From: Chryseobacterium sp. MA9
GTDB lineage: Bacteria; Bacteroidota; Bacteroidia; Flavobacteriales; Weeksellaceae
Length of the DNA: 64,000 bases
Assembly: GCF_024399315.1 (NCBI RefSeq)
Contig: NZ_CP075170.1
Coordinates: forward strand, 868,001-932,000
Reading direction: 5' to 3'
Part shown: piece after piece, positions 55,082 through 62,427 of the stretch
How positions within the stretch are numbered: position 1 is the stretch's first letter
Layout: each line of letters starts with the position of its first letter
The notes under the pieces: model-generated
The model's database searches: none
Told to the model about the DNA's origin: nothing
What the model saw: the letters and a program-made list of their open reading frames with translations, nothing else
Made by a program: the position numbers and the translations under genes

Positions 55082-55437
55082 TATTGATGGATTGTTTTTT
55101 GAAGATCACTCCAGGCACCGCCATTATAAATATGCTTGAAACCTCTTTCTTTCAGGATATTTTCTGCTTTTACACTTCGAAGTCCATGTGAACATACTGT
55201 GATGTATGTTTTTTCAGGATCTAATTCTGCATACCGCTCTCTGATGGTTCCTAATGAAATATTAACTGAACCTTCTATATGTCCCGTTTCATATTCTTTT
55301 TCAGTTCTTACATCAAGAATAACTGCTCCTTTTTTTATCAGTTCAGACAATCCGTTATCTAAGGTCTGAAGACGATAAATTTTATATGCACCATATACTG
55401 TAATAGCTATGATGCACATGATCAGAATGCTTTTCAT
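55081..55437 (-). CDS. Membrane-anchored rhodanese-like protein
   Basis: 118 residues with an N-terminal membrane anchor (residues 2-20) and a rhodanese domain (VILDVRTEKEYETGHIEGSVNI). The active Cys is C82 in TVCSHGLRS. Sulfur transfer or thiol sensing at the periplasmic face is likely. It overlaps the next gene upstream by 4 bp and is the last gene of the TetR-linked operon. Confidence 0.9.
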   Translation of the reverse strand: MKSILIMCIIAITVYGAYKIYRLQTLDNGLSELIKKGAVILDVRTEKEYETGHIEGSVNISLGTIRERYAELDPEKTYITVCSHGLRSVKAENILKERGFKHIYNGGAWSDLQKTIHQ

Positions 55438-55736
55438 AGCTTGCTTAAAATTTTCCGGTCAATATAAAATGTTCCGAACGGGATGAAACAAGCCAGAATG
55501 ATCTTCCATGTAATTTCTTTAAACTTCCAGTTCTGTTCTACACCAATGCTCAGCGTATTGAACAGAAAGAGCAGGAATAATGTTCCGTGAACGGGACCCA
55601 ATAGTTTCACTAATAAAGGGTTTCCCATCCAGTATTTTATAGGAACGGCAATGCATACTAAACTTAACAATGAAATGCCTTCCAGAATCGCCAGAACTCT
55701 TAGCCTGCCGATTTTTGTTTTCAATAAATCTATCAT
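55434..55736 (-). CDS. DUF3817 membrane protein
   Basis: About 100 residues from ATG 55736 (MIDLLKTKIGRLRVL), with three to four membrane helices and the DUF3817 motif IKYWMGNPLLVKLLGPVHG. Function unknown. It overlaps the rhodanese gene by 4 bp and lies 2 bp after the cytochrome-b-like gene's end, within one operon. Confidence 0.85.
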   Translation of the reverse strand: MIDLLKTKIGRLRVLAILEGISLLSLVCIAVPIKYWMGNPLLVKLLGPVHGTLFLLFLFNTLSIGVEQNWKFKEITWKIILACFIPFGTFYIDRKILSKL

Positions 55737-55738
55737 AA

Positions 55739-56197
55739 TTATCTGAAATAAGGTCTGTTTGCTAGAGGAGAAAAAGGCCACGGAACAGCAATGAAAATAA
55801 TGATCAGTGCAACAGAAAACCAGATGCCCATGGTTTTGAATTTGTCTTTGTCTGAAGGCTTTCTTTTGGCTAAAGCTGAACCGATAGTGATCATCACAAC
55901 AGCTGTAATCATCAATGAAATATGAATCAGTCCGAAAAATAAGTGTTCAAAAGATTCTTTGGCTTCATCAAAATTTTTCCAGAAATATTGGATTACAGGA
56001 CTTTTAAAATAGAATATCATTCCGATAATTAATTGTACATGAGCTATGGTAGCAGTCCAATGTCTCACAGAGTTATCTGTTCCGGTAAATTTCCTGTCTG
56101 AGGAATATCCTTTATAAGAACGGAAAATGGCATACATCAGGCTTATTAAAACCAGCCAGCGGGTTTGAGAATGTAAAAAAGTAAGGGTTTGATACAT
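55739..56197 (-). CDS. Cytochrome-b-like small membrane protein
   Basis: 152 residues from ATG 56197 (MYQTLTFLHSQTRW) with four membrane helices. His residues in the helices (LHSQTRW, HWTATIAHVQLIIG, FEHLFFGLIHISLM) suit heme binding. First gene of the operon with DUF3817 and rhodanese, and its promoter carries the 26-bp palindrome at 56231. Electron transfer across the membrane is inference. Confidence 0.75.
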   Translation of the reverse strand: MYQTLTFLHSQTRWLVLISLMYAIFRSYKGYSSDRKFTGTDNSVRHWTATIAHVQLIIGMIFYFKSPVIQYFWKNFDEAKESFEHLFFGLIHISLMITAVVMITIGSALAKRKPSDKDKFKTMGIWFSVALIIIFIAVPWPFSPLANRPYFR

Positions 56198-56218
56198 TGG
56201 GTATTTTTTTGAACACAG

Positions 56219-56256
56219 CAAAGGTATAATAAAAACATACTAACTAGTATGTTTTT
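56219..56256 (-). promoter_or_regulatory. 26-bp perfect palindrome and -7 element of the cytochrome-b operon
   Basis: AAAAACATACTA-AC-TAGTATGTTTTT (56231-56256) is a perfect inverted repeat with 12-bp arms and 2-bp spacer, a classic shape for TetR-family operators. The -7 element TACCTTTG (minus strand of 56219-56226) follows downstream, and the palindrome covers the expected -33 region. Confidence 0.7.
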
Positions 56257-56267
56257 AGTCAAAAAAA

Positions 56268-56858
56268 TTATTGAAGAGTTTCAAAATACGACTTAAGTCC
56301 TTTTAAATAAATGAGATATACTTCTTTTGAATTTTCAACTTTTCCTAGATTTCTGACGCCCCAATAGCCGGAAATAACAAAAACGCTCACTTCTCTGGCA
56401 CTTACGTCTTTCCTGATGATTCCGTTTTTCTTACCTTGCTCAATACTTTCTGCGAAAGCATTTTCCCATTCTTTTGAAAGTTCGTGTAAAGCCTGAGTAA
56501 AGGCAACGTGCCATGGTGCCATTTGCTGTATAAAATTAGAAGTAGGGCAGCCATATTCAACTTTTAAAAAGTCATTTTCCATCAGGAGATTGTAGATGAT
56601 CTCATAAATATTGTCCAGCGGATTCTTGTTATTCTGAAGAGATTCAATAAAATTGCGTCTGAAATTGGGCTTCATCAGTTCGTTGATAATGGCCAGACCC
56701 ATTTCATCCTTGGTTTTAAAATGATAATAAAAAGCACCTTTCGTCACCTGAGTCGTTGCAATAATTTCATCAATGCTTGTTGTCTGAAAACCTTTCACAT
56801 AGATTAATTCGAACGCTTTCTGGAGAATAGTAAGACGGGTTGCTTCTGATTTCTTCAT
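56268..56858 (-). CDS. TetR-family transcription repressor
   Basis: 196 residues with an N-terminal TetR HTH (LTILQKAFELIYVKGFQTTS, then TTQVTKGAFYYHFKTKDEM). The C-terminal ligand domain contains CPTSNFIQQM and a helix pair with VIEGY-like (VISGYWGV) segments. The gene lies just before the cytochrome-b operon on the same strand and divergent from an MFS exporter at 57008. It probably controls the operon through the palindrome at 56231 and perhaps the exporter. Confidence 0.92.
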   Translation of the reverse strand: MKKSEATRLTILQKAFELIYVKGFQTTSIDEIIATTQVTKGAFYYHFKTKDEMGLAIINELMKPNFRRNFIESLQNNKNPLDNIYEIIYNLLMENDFLKVEYGCPTSNFIQQMAPWHVAFTQALHELSKEWENAFAESIEQGKKNGIIRKDVSAREVSVFVISGYWGVRNLGKVENSKEVYLIYLKGLKSYFETLQ

Positions 56859-57007
56859 TAAAAATGCTGATTATTTTACAAAGGAACAAATTTTAAATTT
56901 AAAATAAAACTATCAGTATTATGATACTTTGATACAATTTAAATAATTTTTATAATATAATTATTCGCCGGAAATTTGCCTTGTCAATATCAACAAAATA
57001 CAAGACA

Positions 57008-58225
57008 ATGAATTATCAAAAAGAAATACAGATGAATACTGCAGCACAGACTGCTAAAAAAGGTCTTCCTGCAGCTTTATGGGCTTTAACGATAAGTGCC
57101 TTCGGAATAGGAACTACAGAGTTTGTCATTGTAGGACTGCTTCCTACCGTAGCCTCTGACCTTGGAATCACGATTCCTTCAGCAGGACTATTAGTAAGCC
57201 TTTATGCGATAGGAGTAGCTATCGGGGCTCCGATATTAACGGCATTAACAGCAAAAGTTCCACGTAAAATGCTTTTGGTTTCCATTATGATACTATTTGT
57301 CATTGGAAATGGTCTGGCATCTATTGCTCCCAGCTTTATAACATTAGTTCTGGCAAGAATTCTTACGGGATTGGCCCACGGTGTTTACTTTTCCATAGGT
57401 TCTACCATTGCTGCTTCACTGGTTCCTGAAGAGAAAAGAGCAACCGCTATTTCCATTATGTTTGCCGGGCTTACACTCGCCATTGTAACAGGAGTTCCGC
57501 TAGGAACTTTCATAGGACAGCATTTTGGATGGAGAGCAACTTTTATAGGCGTTTCACTACTTGGAATTATCGGATTAATGGCCAGTTTATTATTAGTTCC
57601 CAATAACCTGAAAAATGGAAAAACAGCTTCTATAAAAAGTCAGTTTAAAGTACTGGGAAACAGACGTCTGATTTTCGCCTTTTTAATGACAGCCATGGGA
57701 TATGGAGGAACATTTGTAGTTTTTACTTATCTGTCACCTATTTTACAGAAAATTACAGGGTTTCAGGAGTCAACCGTCACCTTTATCCTTTTGATTTATG
57801 GAATTGCCATTGCCCTTGGAAATCTGATTGGTGGAAAAGTAGCGAATAAAAATCCACTGAAAGCCCTTCTATGGATGTTTGCAGCACAGGGATTGGTATT
57901 GCTTGCGTTTTATTTCACGGTAAGCAGTCCGGTTTTAAGCATTATTACACTTTTCCTTTTAGGAGCATTATCATTTGCTTCCGTGCCTGGACTTCAGTTA
58001 TTAGTGGTACAGATTGCAGAAAAGGAGCTTCCCGGAACTGAGGATGTAGCTTCTGGGATTAATATTGCTGCATTTAATATCGGTATTGCGATTGGGTCTT
58101 ATGCGGGAGGAATAATTGTAACATCCTCTTTAGGACTAGCAAGTACGCCATGGATCGGAGCTTTATTCCTGTTAGTTACCGTATTGATTACAGTGTACAG
58201 TATCCGTTTAAGCAAGAAAAATTAA
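57008..58225 (+). CDS. MFS exporter, AraJ/drug:H+ antiporter-like
   Basis: About 405 residues from ATG 57008; an upstream TTG reading is less likely. 12 membrane helices. Signatures GTTEFVIVGLLPTVASDLG near residue 40 and ARILTGLAHGVYFSIGST are typical of AraJ/YdhP-type exporters. Likely a drug or sugar/arabinose efflux pump. The divergent TetR gene suggests induction by a substrate. Confidence 0.92.
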   Translation: MNYQKEIQMNTAAQTAKKGLPAALWALTISAFGIGTTEFVIVGLLPTVASDLGITIPSAGLLVSLYAIGVAIGAPILTALTAKVPRKMLLVSIMILFVIGNGLASIAPSFITLVLARILTGLAHGVYFSIGSTIAASLVPEEKRATAISIMFAGLTLAIVTGVPLGTFIGQHFGWRATFIGVSLLGIIGLMASLLLVPNNLKNGKTASIKSQFKVLGNRRLIFAFLMTAMGYGGTFVVFTYLSPILQKITGFQESTVTFILLIYGIAIALGNLIGGKVANKNPLKALLWMFAAQGLVLLAFYFTVSSPVLSIITLFLLGALSFASVPGLQLLVVQIAEKELPGTEDVASGINIAAFNIGIAIGSYAGGIIVTSSLGLASTPWIGALFLLVTVLITVYSIRLSKKN

Positions 58226-58257
58226 GATTTTACTAGTCGATTTTATCTGAATTATCA

Positions 58258-58290
58258 ATCCATGTCAACGTTTAAAATCTTGACATGGAT
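58258..58290 (+). terminator. Terminator of the MFS gene
   Basis: ATCCATGTCA pairs with TGACATGGAT around a 13-base loop; T-rich tail is weak. Confidence 0.7.
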
Positions 58291-58378
58291 TTCAATTTAA
58301 AGAAAATTTCAACCTTTTTTTGTTTAATGACACTCATTTTCAAATGTCAAAATTTGCCAGAGTTAACACCTAAGGTTA

Positions 58379-59023
58379 TTAAATTTCATAAATCTCTGCA
58401 TCTGTAAACACAAAAAATTTACTATTCTTAGGCAGGTTTTTAGTATCCAGTCCTGTAAATTCACTGAAGGCTGGGAGCAATAACTGATTATCGCTGTGAG
58501 CAAAGCAGGGAAGCCTGATATTTTTCACAGTAGAATTCAACACTATTCCGGGATGAATGTGTCCTGTAATCTGGAATCCGGATCTTACTGTATCAAAATC
58601 GTGAATAAAGGTAATGCCATCTATTTCCAGCCACTCAGATTTGTGATGAAAGCATAGTTTTTTCTCCAGCGCTTCTGATATCCGGTCATGATTTCCTTCA
58701 ATAAGATAAAACTGTATACCGGAATATTGGTTTTTCCATGTGCAGAATTCGTCCACATCAGAATTATCTCCGGCATGAAGTAAATCACCAACCACAATAA
58801 ATTTTTCAGGCTGAAAATATTCAATCAATGCTGATAATCTTTCCAGGTCGCTTTTCATAATATGATTGGCGAGGGCAATACCATTTTTGCGGAAATGTGC
58901 TGTTTTTCCAATGTGAAGGTCAGAAAGGATAAGAGCCTTTTCTTTTTCCCAGAATGCTGCACGCTGATTGGTCAGAATGAAAGTATGGTTTCGGACAGAA
59001 ATACTTTTAGTTGCTATAAACAC
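58379..59023 (-). CDS. pdeM: Ligase-associated DNA damage response endonuclease PdeM
   Basis: 214-residue calcineurin-like metallophosphoesterase. Motifs SDLHIGKTAHFRKNG, GDLLHAGDNSD, EGNHDR and GHIHPG provide the di-metal site. PdeM works with an Lhr-like helicase, an exonuclease and an ATP-dependent ligase in DNA repair; two partners are present nearby. It is separated from them by gpmA. Confidence 0.93.
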   Translation of the reverse strand: MFIATKSISVRNHTFILTNQRAAFWEKEKALILSDLHIGKTAHFRKNGIALANHIMKSDLERLSALIEYFQPEKFIVVGDLLHAGDNSDVDEFCTWKNQYSGIQFYLIEGNHDRISEALEKKLCFHHKSEWLEIDGITFIHDFDTVRSGFQITGHIHPGIVLNSTVKNIRLPCFAHSDNQLLLPAFSEFTGLDTKNLPKNSKFFVFTDAEIYEI

Positions 59024-59072
59024 GTTTTATACTAGAAAATTTAATGTTTAAAGTTACGTTATATTAATTGAA

Positions 59073-59675
59073 TCAGCCGACCTTCCGACTTACATGAAAC
59101 TTTTCATCAAAAACATAAGTCAGGGGAAAACCTGTAGCAATTTCTCTTTCTAAAATTTCTTCAGGAGACAAATGTTCAAGATACATGATCAGTGCACGAA
59201 GGCTGTTTCCATGAGCGACAATCAATACATTTTCACCTTTTTTTAATAAGGGTCTTATCTGACTTTCAAAATAAGGAATCACTCTGTTGTACGTATCTTT
59301 AAGACTTTCTCCTCCGGGAGGCACAACATCAAAAGATCTACGCCAGGTATGAACCTGTTCATCACCGTATTTCAAAGCAGTTTCTGCTTTGTTTAATCCT
59401 TCCAGATTTCCATAAGAACGTTCGTTTAGGGCTTTATCCTTAACGATTGGTATATTGGGATTTCCTAATTCATTCAGAATGATGGATAGAGTATGCTGTG
59501 CCCTGATGAGCGCCGAAGTGAAAGCGATATCTATTCTTTCTCCTTTTAATGCAAGACCTGCTTTTTTGGCTTCTTCAATGCCGGCTTCAGTTATATCGAT
59601 ATCTTTCCACCCTGTAAATCTGTTTTCCAGATTCCACAGTGACTGTCCGTGACGGACCAAGAACAATTTTTCCAT
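59073..59675 (-). CDS. gpmA: 2,3-bisphosphoglycerate-dependent phosphoglycerate mutase
   Basis: Glycolytic mutase that interconverts 3- and 2-phosphoglycerate through a phosphohistidine. The [16 protein letters not shown] motif carries the phosphorylated His, [12 protein letters not shown] and [17 protein letters not shown] are intact. At 200 residues it is shorter than the 230-250-residue enteric enzyme, as common in Bacteroidota. It interrupts the ligase/helicase/PdeM repair cluster. Confidence 0.94.
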   Translation of the reverse strand: MEKLFLVRHGQSLWNLENRFTGWKDIDITEAGIEEAKKAGLALKGERIDIAFTSALIRAQHTLSIILNELGNPNIPIVKDKALNERSYGNLEGLNKAETALKYGDEQVHTWRRSFDVVPPGGESLKDTYNRVIPYFESQIRPLLKKGENVLIVAHGNSLRALIMYLEHLSPEEILEREIATGFPLTYVFDEKFHVSRKVG

Positions 59676-59770
59676 TATTTAAATTTTATTTACAACTTCT
59701 AAGAAGGTATACTCTAAGTTACGATGATTATTTAAACTTATCAAGAAAATTAACTTAGAATATTAAGCTA

Positions 59771-59925
59771 AGAATAAGATTAAAATGAGAGACACAGATT
59801 TAATTTTATGGTTGTTTGAAACTCGCAAAGGTTCAAGAAAATCAAAGACTTTCAGCAAAATTAACGGTACTCAATTTTATCGGAGATAAGATCTTTGCAT
59901 CTTTGCGATGATCAAATATTTTATA
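59771..59925. repeat. Intergenic inverted repeat, CGCAAAG type
   Basis: ACTCGCAAAGGTTCAAG (59821-59837) faces ATCTTTGCATCTTTGCGATG (59891-59910), an imperfect inverted repeat with no coding content in the 296-bp gap between gpmA and the helicase gene. It also contains a CACAGATTTAA scrap of the type seen at 11500. Confidence 0.5.
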
Positions 59926-59971
59926 GCATTCTCAGAAGTAAGTTTGTATCTGCTGTAAGTAATTAAACTGA

Positions 59972-62425
59972 CTATAAAAGATCACTTACATCAGACAGCT
60001 TCAGCATTCTCTTAATCCTCGCATCCAACCCTTCACTAGAAAGTGTCTGCCTTAAGCTGTCTACTTTGATCGGGAAACTGAGCGGGGTAAAGGATCGGGA
60101 ATATTTTAAAATAATTTCAGATTTTTCAATTCTTTTAAAAGCTTCTACAAGCCGCTGCTCCTGAAGCTGCATATTAAAGACTTCCGTATAGGCCTGTTTT
60201 ATTAAAAAGTGATTGGAATCATGGTCTTCCAGTACTTTAAAAATAAGCCCGGCCGAACTCTGCAATGATTTATTGGAACGTTGTTGTCCGGCATAGTTTT
60301 GAATCACCATTCCTGAAATCACGGCAATGTCCCTAAATTTTCTCCTCGCCATTTCAGCAGAATTGATACTTGCAATCACATCATTCATCAGATTATCTCT
60401 GGTTAAAATCTGCTGCAGATTATCTTCATTAAGTGGGATTTCTTTATCACTGAACAGCTCAAAACCATAATCGTTCATCGCCATAGAAAAGGAGATAGGA
60501 GCTAGTTTTGATATACGATAAGCAATCAAAGCAGCCATTACTTCATGCACGAGGCGGCCTTCAAAAGGATACATAAACAAATGATATCCTTCGCGGTTTT
60601 TAATCATTTCGACAAGAAATTCATCTTCTTTGGGAATATGGGAATTTTTTTCCTGATTGATCAAAAGAGGGTGCAGAAATTTAAGTTCTTTTTCCGAAGC
60701 TTTCGGATTTAAAGCATGTGAAAGTTTTTCCCTTAAAAAATGTCCCAGATTGGAGCTCAAAGGAAGCCTTCCACCAAGATAACTCGGAACTAAAGCTCTA
60801 CCTTTGGCCGCTCTCACGTATACCGTCATATCTTTGATGATCACCACTTCCAGTGTACGTCCGGCCAGAATAAATTTTTCTTCTTTTTTCAGTTTTGAAA
60901 TAAAATATTCTTCAATCATTCCGATATAACCTCCGGAAATAAATTTCACTTTCAGCATCGCATCACTCACAATCACCCCCATATTCATCCGGTGAAGCAT
61001 GGCTATTTTTCTTGAAGTTACTTTATAAAGGCCGTCTTCCATAATAACAATCTTGTGGAATTCTTCATAGCTTTTTAAAACACTGCCGCCAATGGTAAGA
61101 AATTCCAGAACAGCTTTCCATTCTTCATCCACTATTTCCTGAAAGGCATATACTTTTTTAATTCTTTCGTACAGTTCATCAGGATAAAAACCATCTCCAA
61201 CCGCCAATGTCATAAGAAACTGAACCAGCACATCAAAACACAAGACCTGTGGTTCTCTGGGCTCAACAACTTTCTGTTTTACTGCTTCTTTTAAAGCTGA
61301 AACTTCAATCAGTTCAAGAGAATGGGTTGGAACACAATAGATTCTGGAGGTTTCAAAAGGGGAGTGACCGCTGCGTCCGGCTCTTTGAAGAAAACGCGCA
61401 ACGCCTTTGGCAGATCCTACCTGAATAACGGTATCTACAGGTTTAAAATCAATACCAAGATCCAGCGATGATGTGGAAACAACTGCTTTTAATTTACCGG
61501 AACTTAGATTTTCTTCAATCCAGATTCTCAAATGGGCATCAATGGAGCTGTGATGAATCGCGATCTGGCCTGCAAAATCAGGATGAGCATCCAGTAAAAG
61601 CTGATACCACATTTCACTCTGGCTTCTGGTATTCGTAAATACTATGGTAGATTTTGACTCCAGAATAATCGGAACAACTTTATCTGCAAGTTTATTTCCA
61701 AGATGTCCTGCCCAAGGTAATATTTCGATTTCGTCCGGAAAAACCGGGAGAATATCTATTTTTTTGTGTTCTTTGGCTGTGATTTTTGTCTTTTTAATAG
61801 GATACGGAATAAGCACTTCCATGGCTTCATCAAGATTGCCGATGGTAGCTGTAATTCCCCAGATTTTAATCTTTGGAACATACTTTCTAAGCTGTGAAAT
61901 AGCCAGTTCTACCATGATGCCACGTTTTGAACCCAGTAATTCATGCCATTCATCAACAGTGACACATTTCATATCCCTGAAAAAGGTTTCATGATTCTTC
62001 TGAGCGAGAAGCAAATGGAGGCTTTCTGGAGTTACAACCAGAATTTCGGGCATTTTCTTTACCTGCTGCTGTCTTACTTTCGGATCAGTATCTCCATTTC
62101 TTACTCCTACGACCCAATCGAGACCTATCTCATCAATCGCTTCCTGCATGGCTTTTGCGATATCTTTGGACAGAGACCGGAGAGGTGTGATCCAGATCAT
62201 TTTCAGACCTTTTTTGTATTGTTCAGGATGATTCAGGAAATCTGAAACTAGGGCCAAAAATACCGAAAAAGTTTTTCCAAAACCTGTCGGGGCAACTACC
62301 ATTCCGCTGTAACCTGTTCCAAATTTTTTCCAGGTTTCCGACTGAAATTTAAAAGGAGCAATGCCTTTATCGGTCATCCATTGCTGAATGATCTTCAATC
62401 CGTTGGTATGTTCAAAAGCTGCCAA
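59972..62425 (-). CDS. Ligase-associated DEXH-box helicase (Lhr-like)
   Basis: 817-residue superfamily 2 helicase. Walker A is APTGFGKTFS, the DEXH box is VDEWHELLG, SAT-like motif ITATIGN, and motif VI QRAGRSGHSPF. A C-terminal Lhr-like winged-helix and beta-barrel region follows (KVKFISGGYIGMIEEYFIS). It lies 2 bp downstream of the ATP-dependent ligase, the usual arrangement of the ligase-associated repair module. Needed for repair of damaged DNA ends (family knowledge). Confidence 0.95.
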   Translation of the reverse strand: MAAFEHTNGLKIIQQWMTDKGIAPFKFQSETWKKFGTGYSGMVVAPTGFGKTFSVFLALVSDFLNHPEQYKKGLKMIWITPLRSLSKDIAKAMQEAIDEIGLDWVVGVRNGDTDPKVRQQQVKKMPEILVVTPESLHLLLAQKNHETFFRDMKCVTVDEWHELLGSKRGIMVELAISQLRKYVPKIKIWGITATIGNLDEAMEVLIPYPIKKTKITAKEHKKIDILPVFPDEIEILPWAGHLGNKLADKVVPIILESKSTIVFTNTRSQSEMWYQLLLDAHPDFAGQIAIHHSSIDAHLRIWIEENLSSGKLKAVVSTSSLDLGIDFKPVDTVIQVGSAKGVARFLQRAGRSGHSPFETSRIYCVPTHSLELIEVSALKEAVKQKVVEPREPQVLCFDVLVQFLMTLAVGDGFYPDELYERIKKVYAFQEIVDEEWKAVLEFLTIGGSVLKSYEEFHKIVIMEDGLYKVTSRKIAMLHRMNMGVIVSDAMLKVKFISGGYIGMIEEYFISKLKKEEKFILAGRTLEVVIIKDMTVYVRAAKGRALVPSYLGGRLPLSSNLGHFLREKLSHALNPKASEKELKFLHPLLINQEKNSHIPKEDEFLVEMIKNREGYHLFMYPFEGRLVHEVMAALIAYRISKLAPISFSMAMNDYGFELFSDKEIPLNEDNLQQILTRDNLMNDVIASINSAEMARRKFRDIAVISGMVIQNYAGQQRSNKSLQSSAGLIFKVLEDHDSNHFLIKQAYTEVFNMQLQEQRLVEAFKRIEKSEIILKYSRSFTPLSFPIKVDSLRQTLSSEGLDARIKRMLKLSDVSDLL

Positions 62426-62427
62426 TT

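Noticed and set aside
59821..59910. tRNA-like GGTTCAA block
   Set aside because: No cloverleaf can be drawn; the block belongs to an imperfect inverted repeat.
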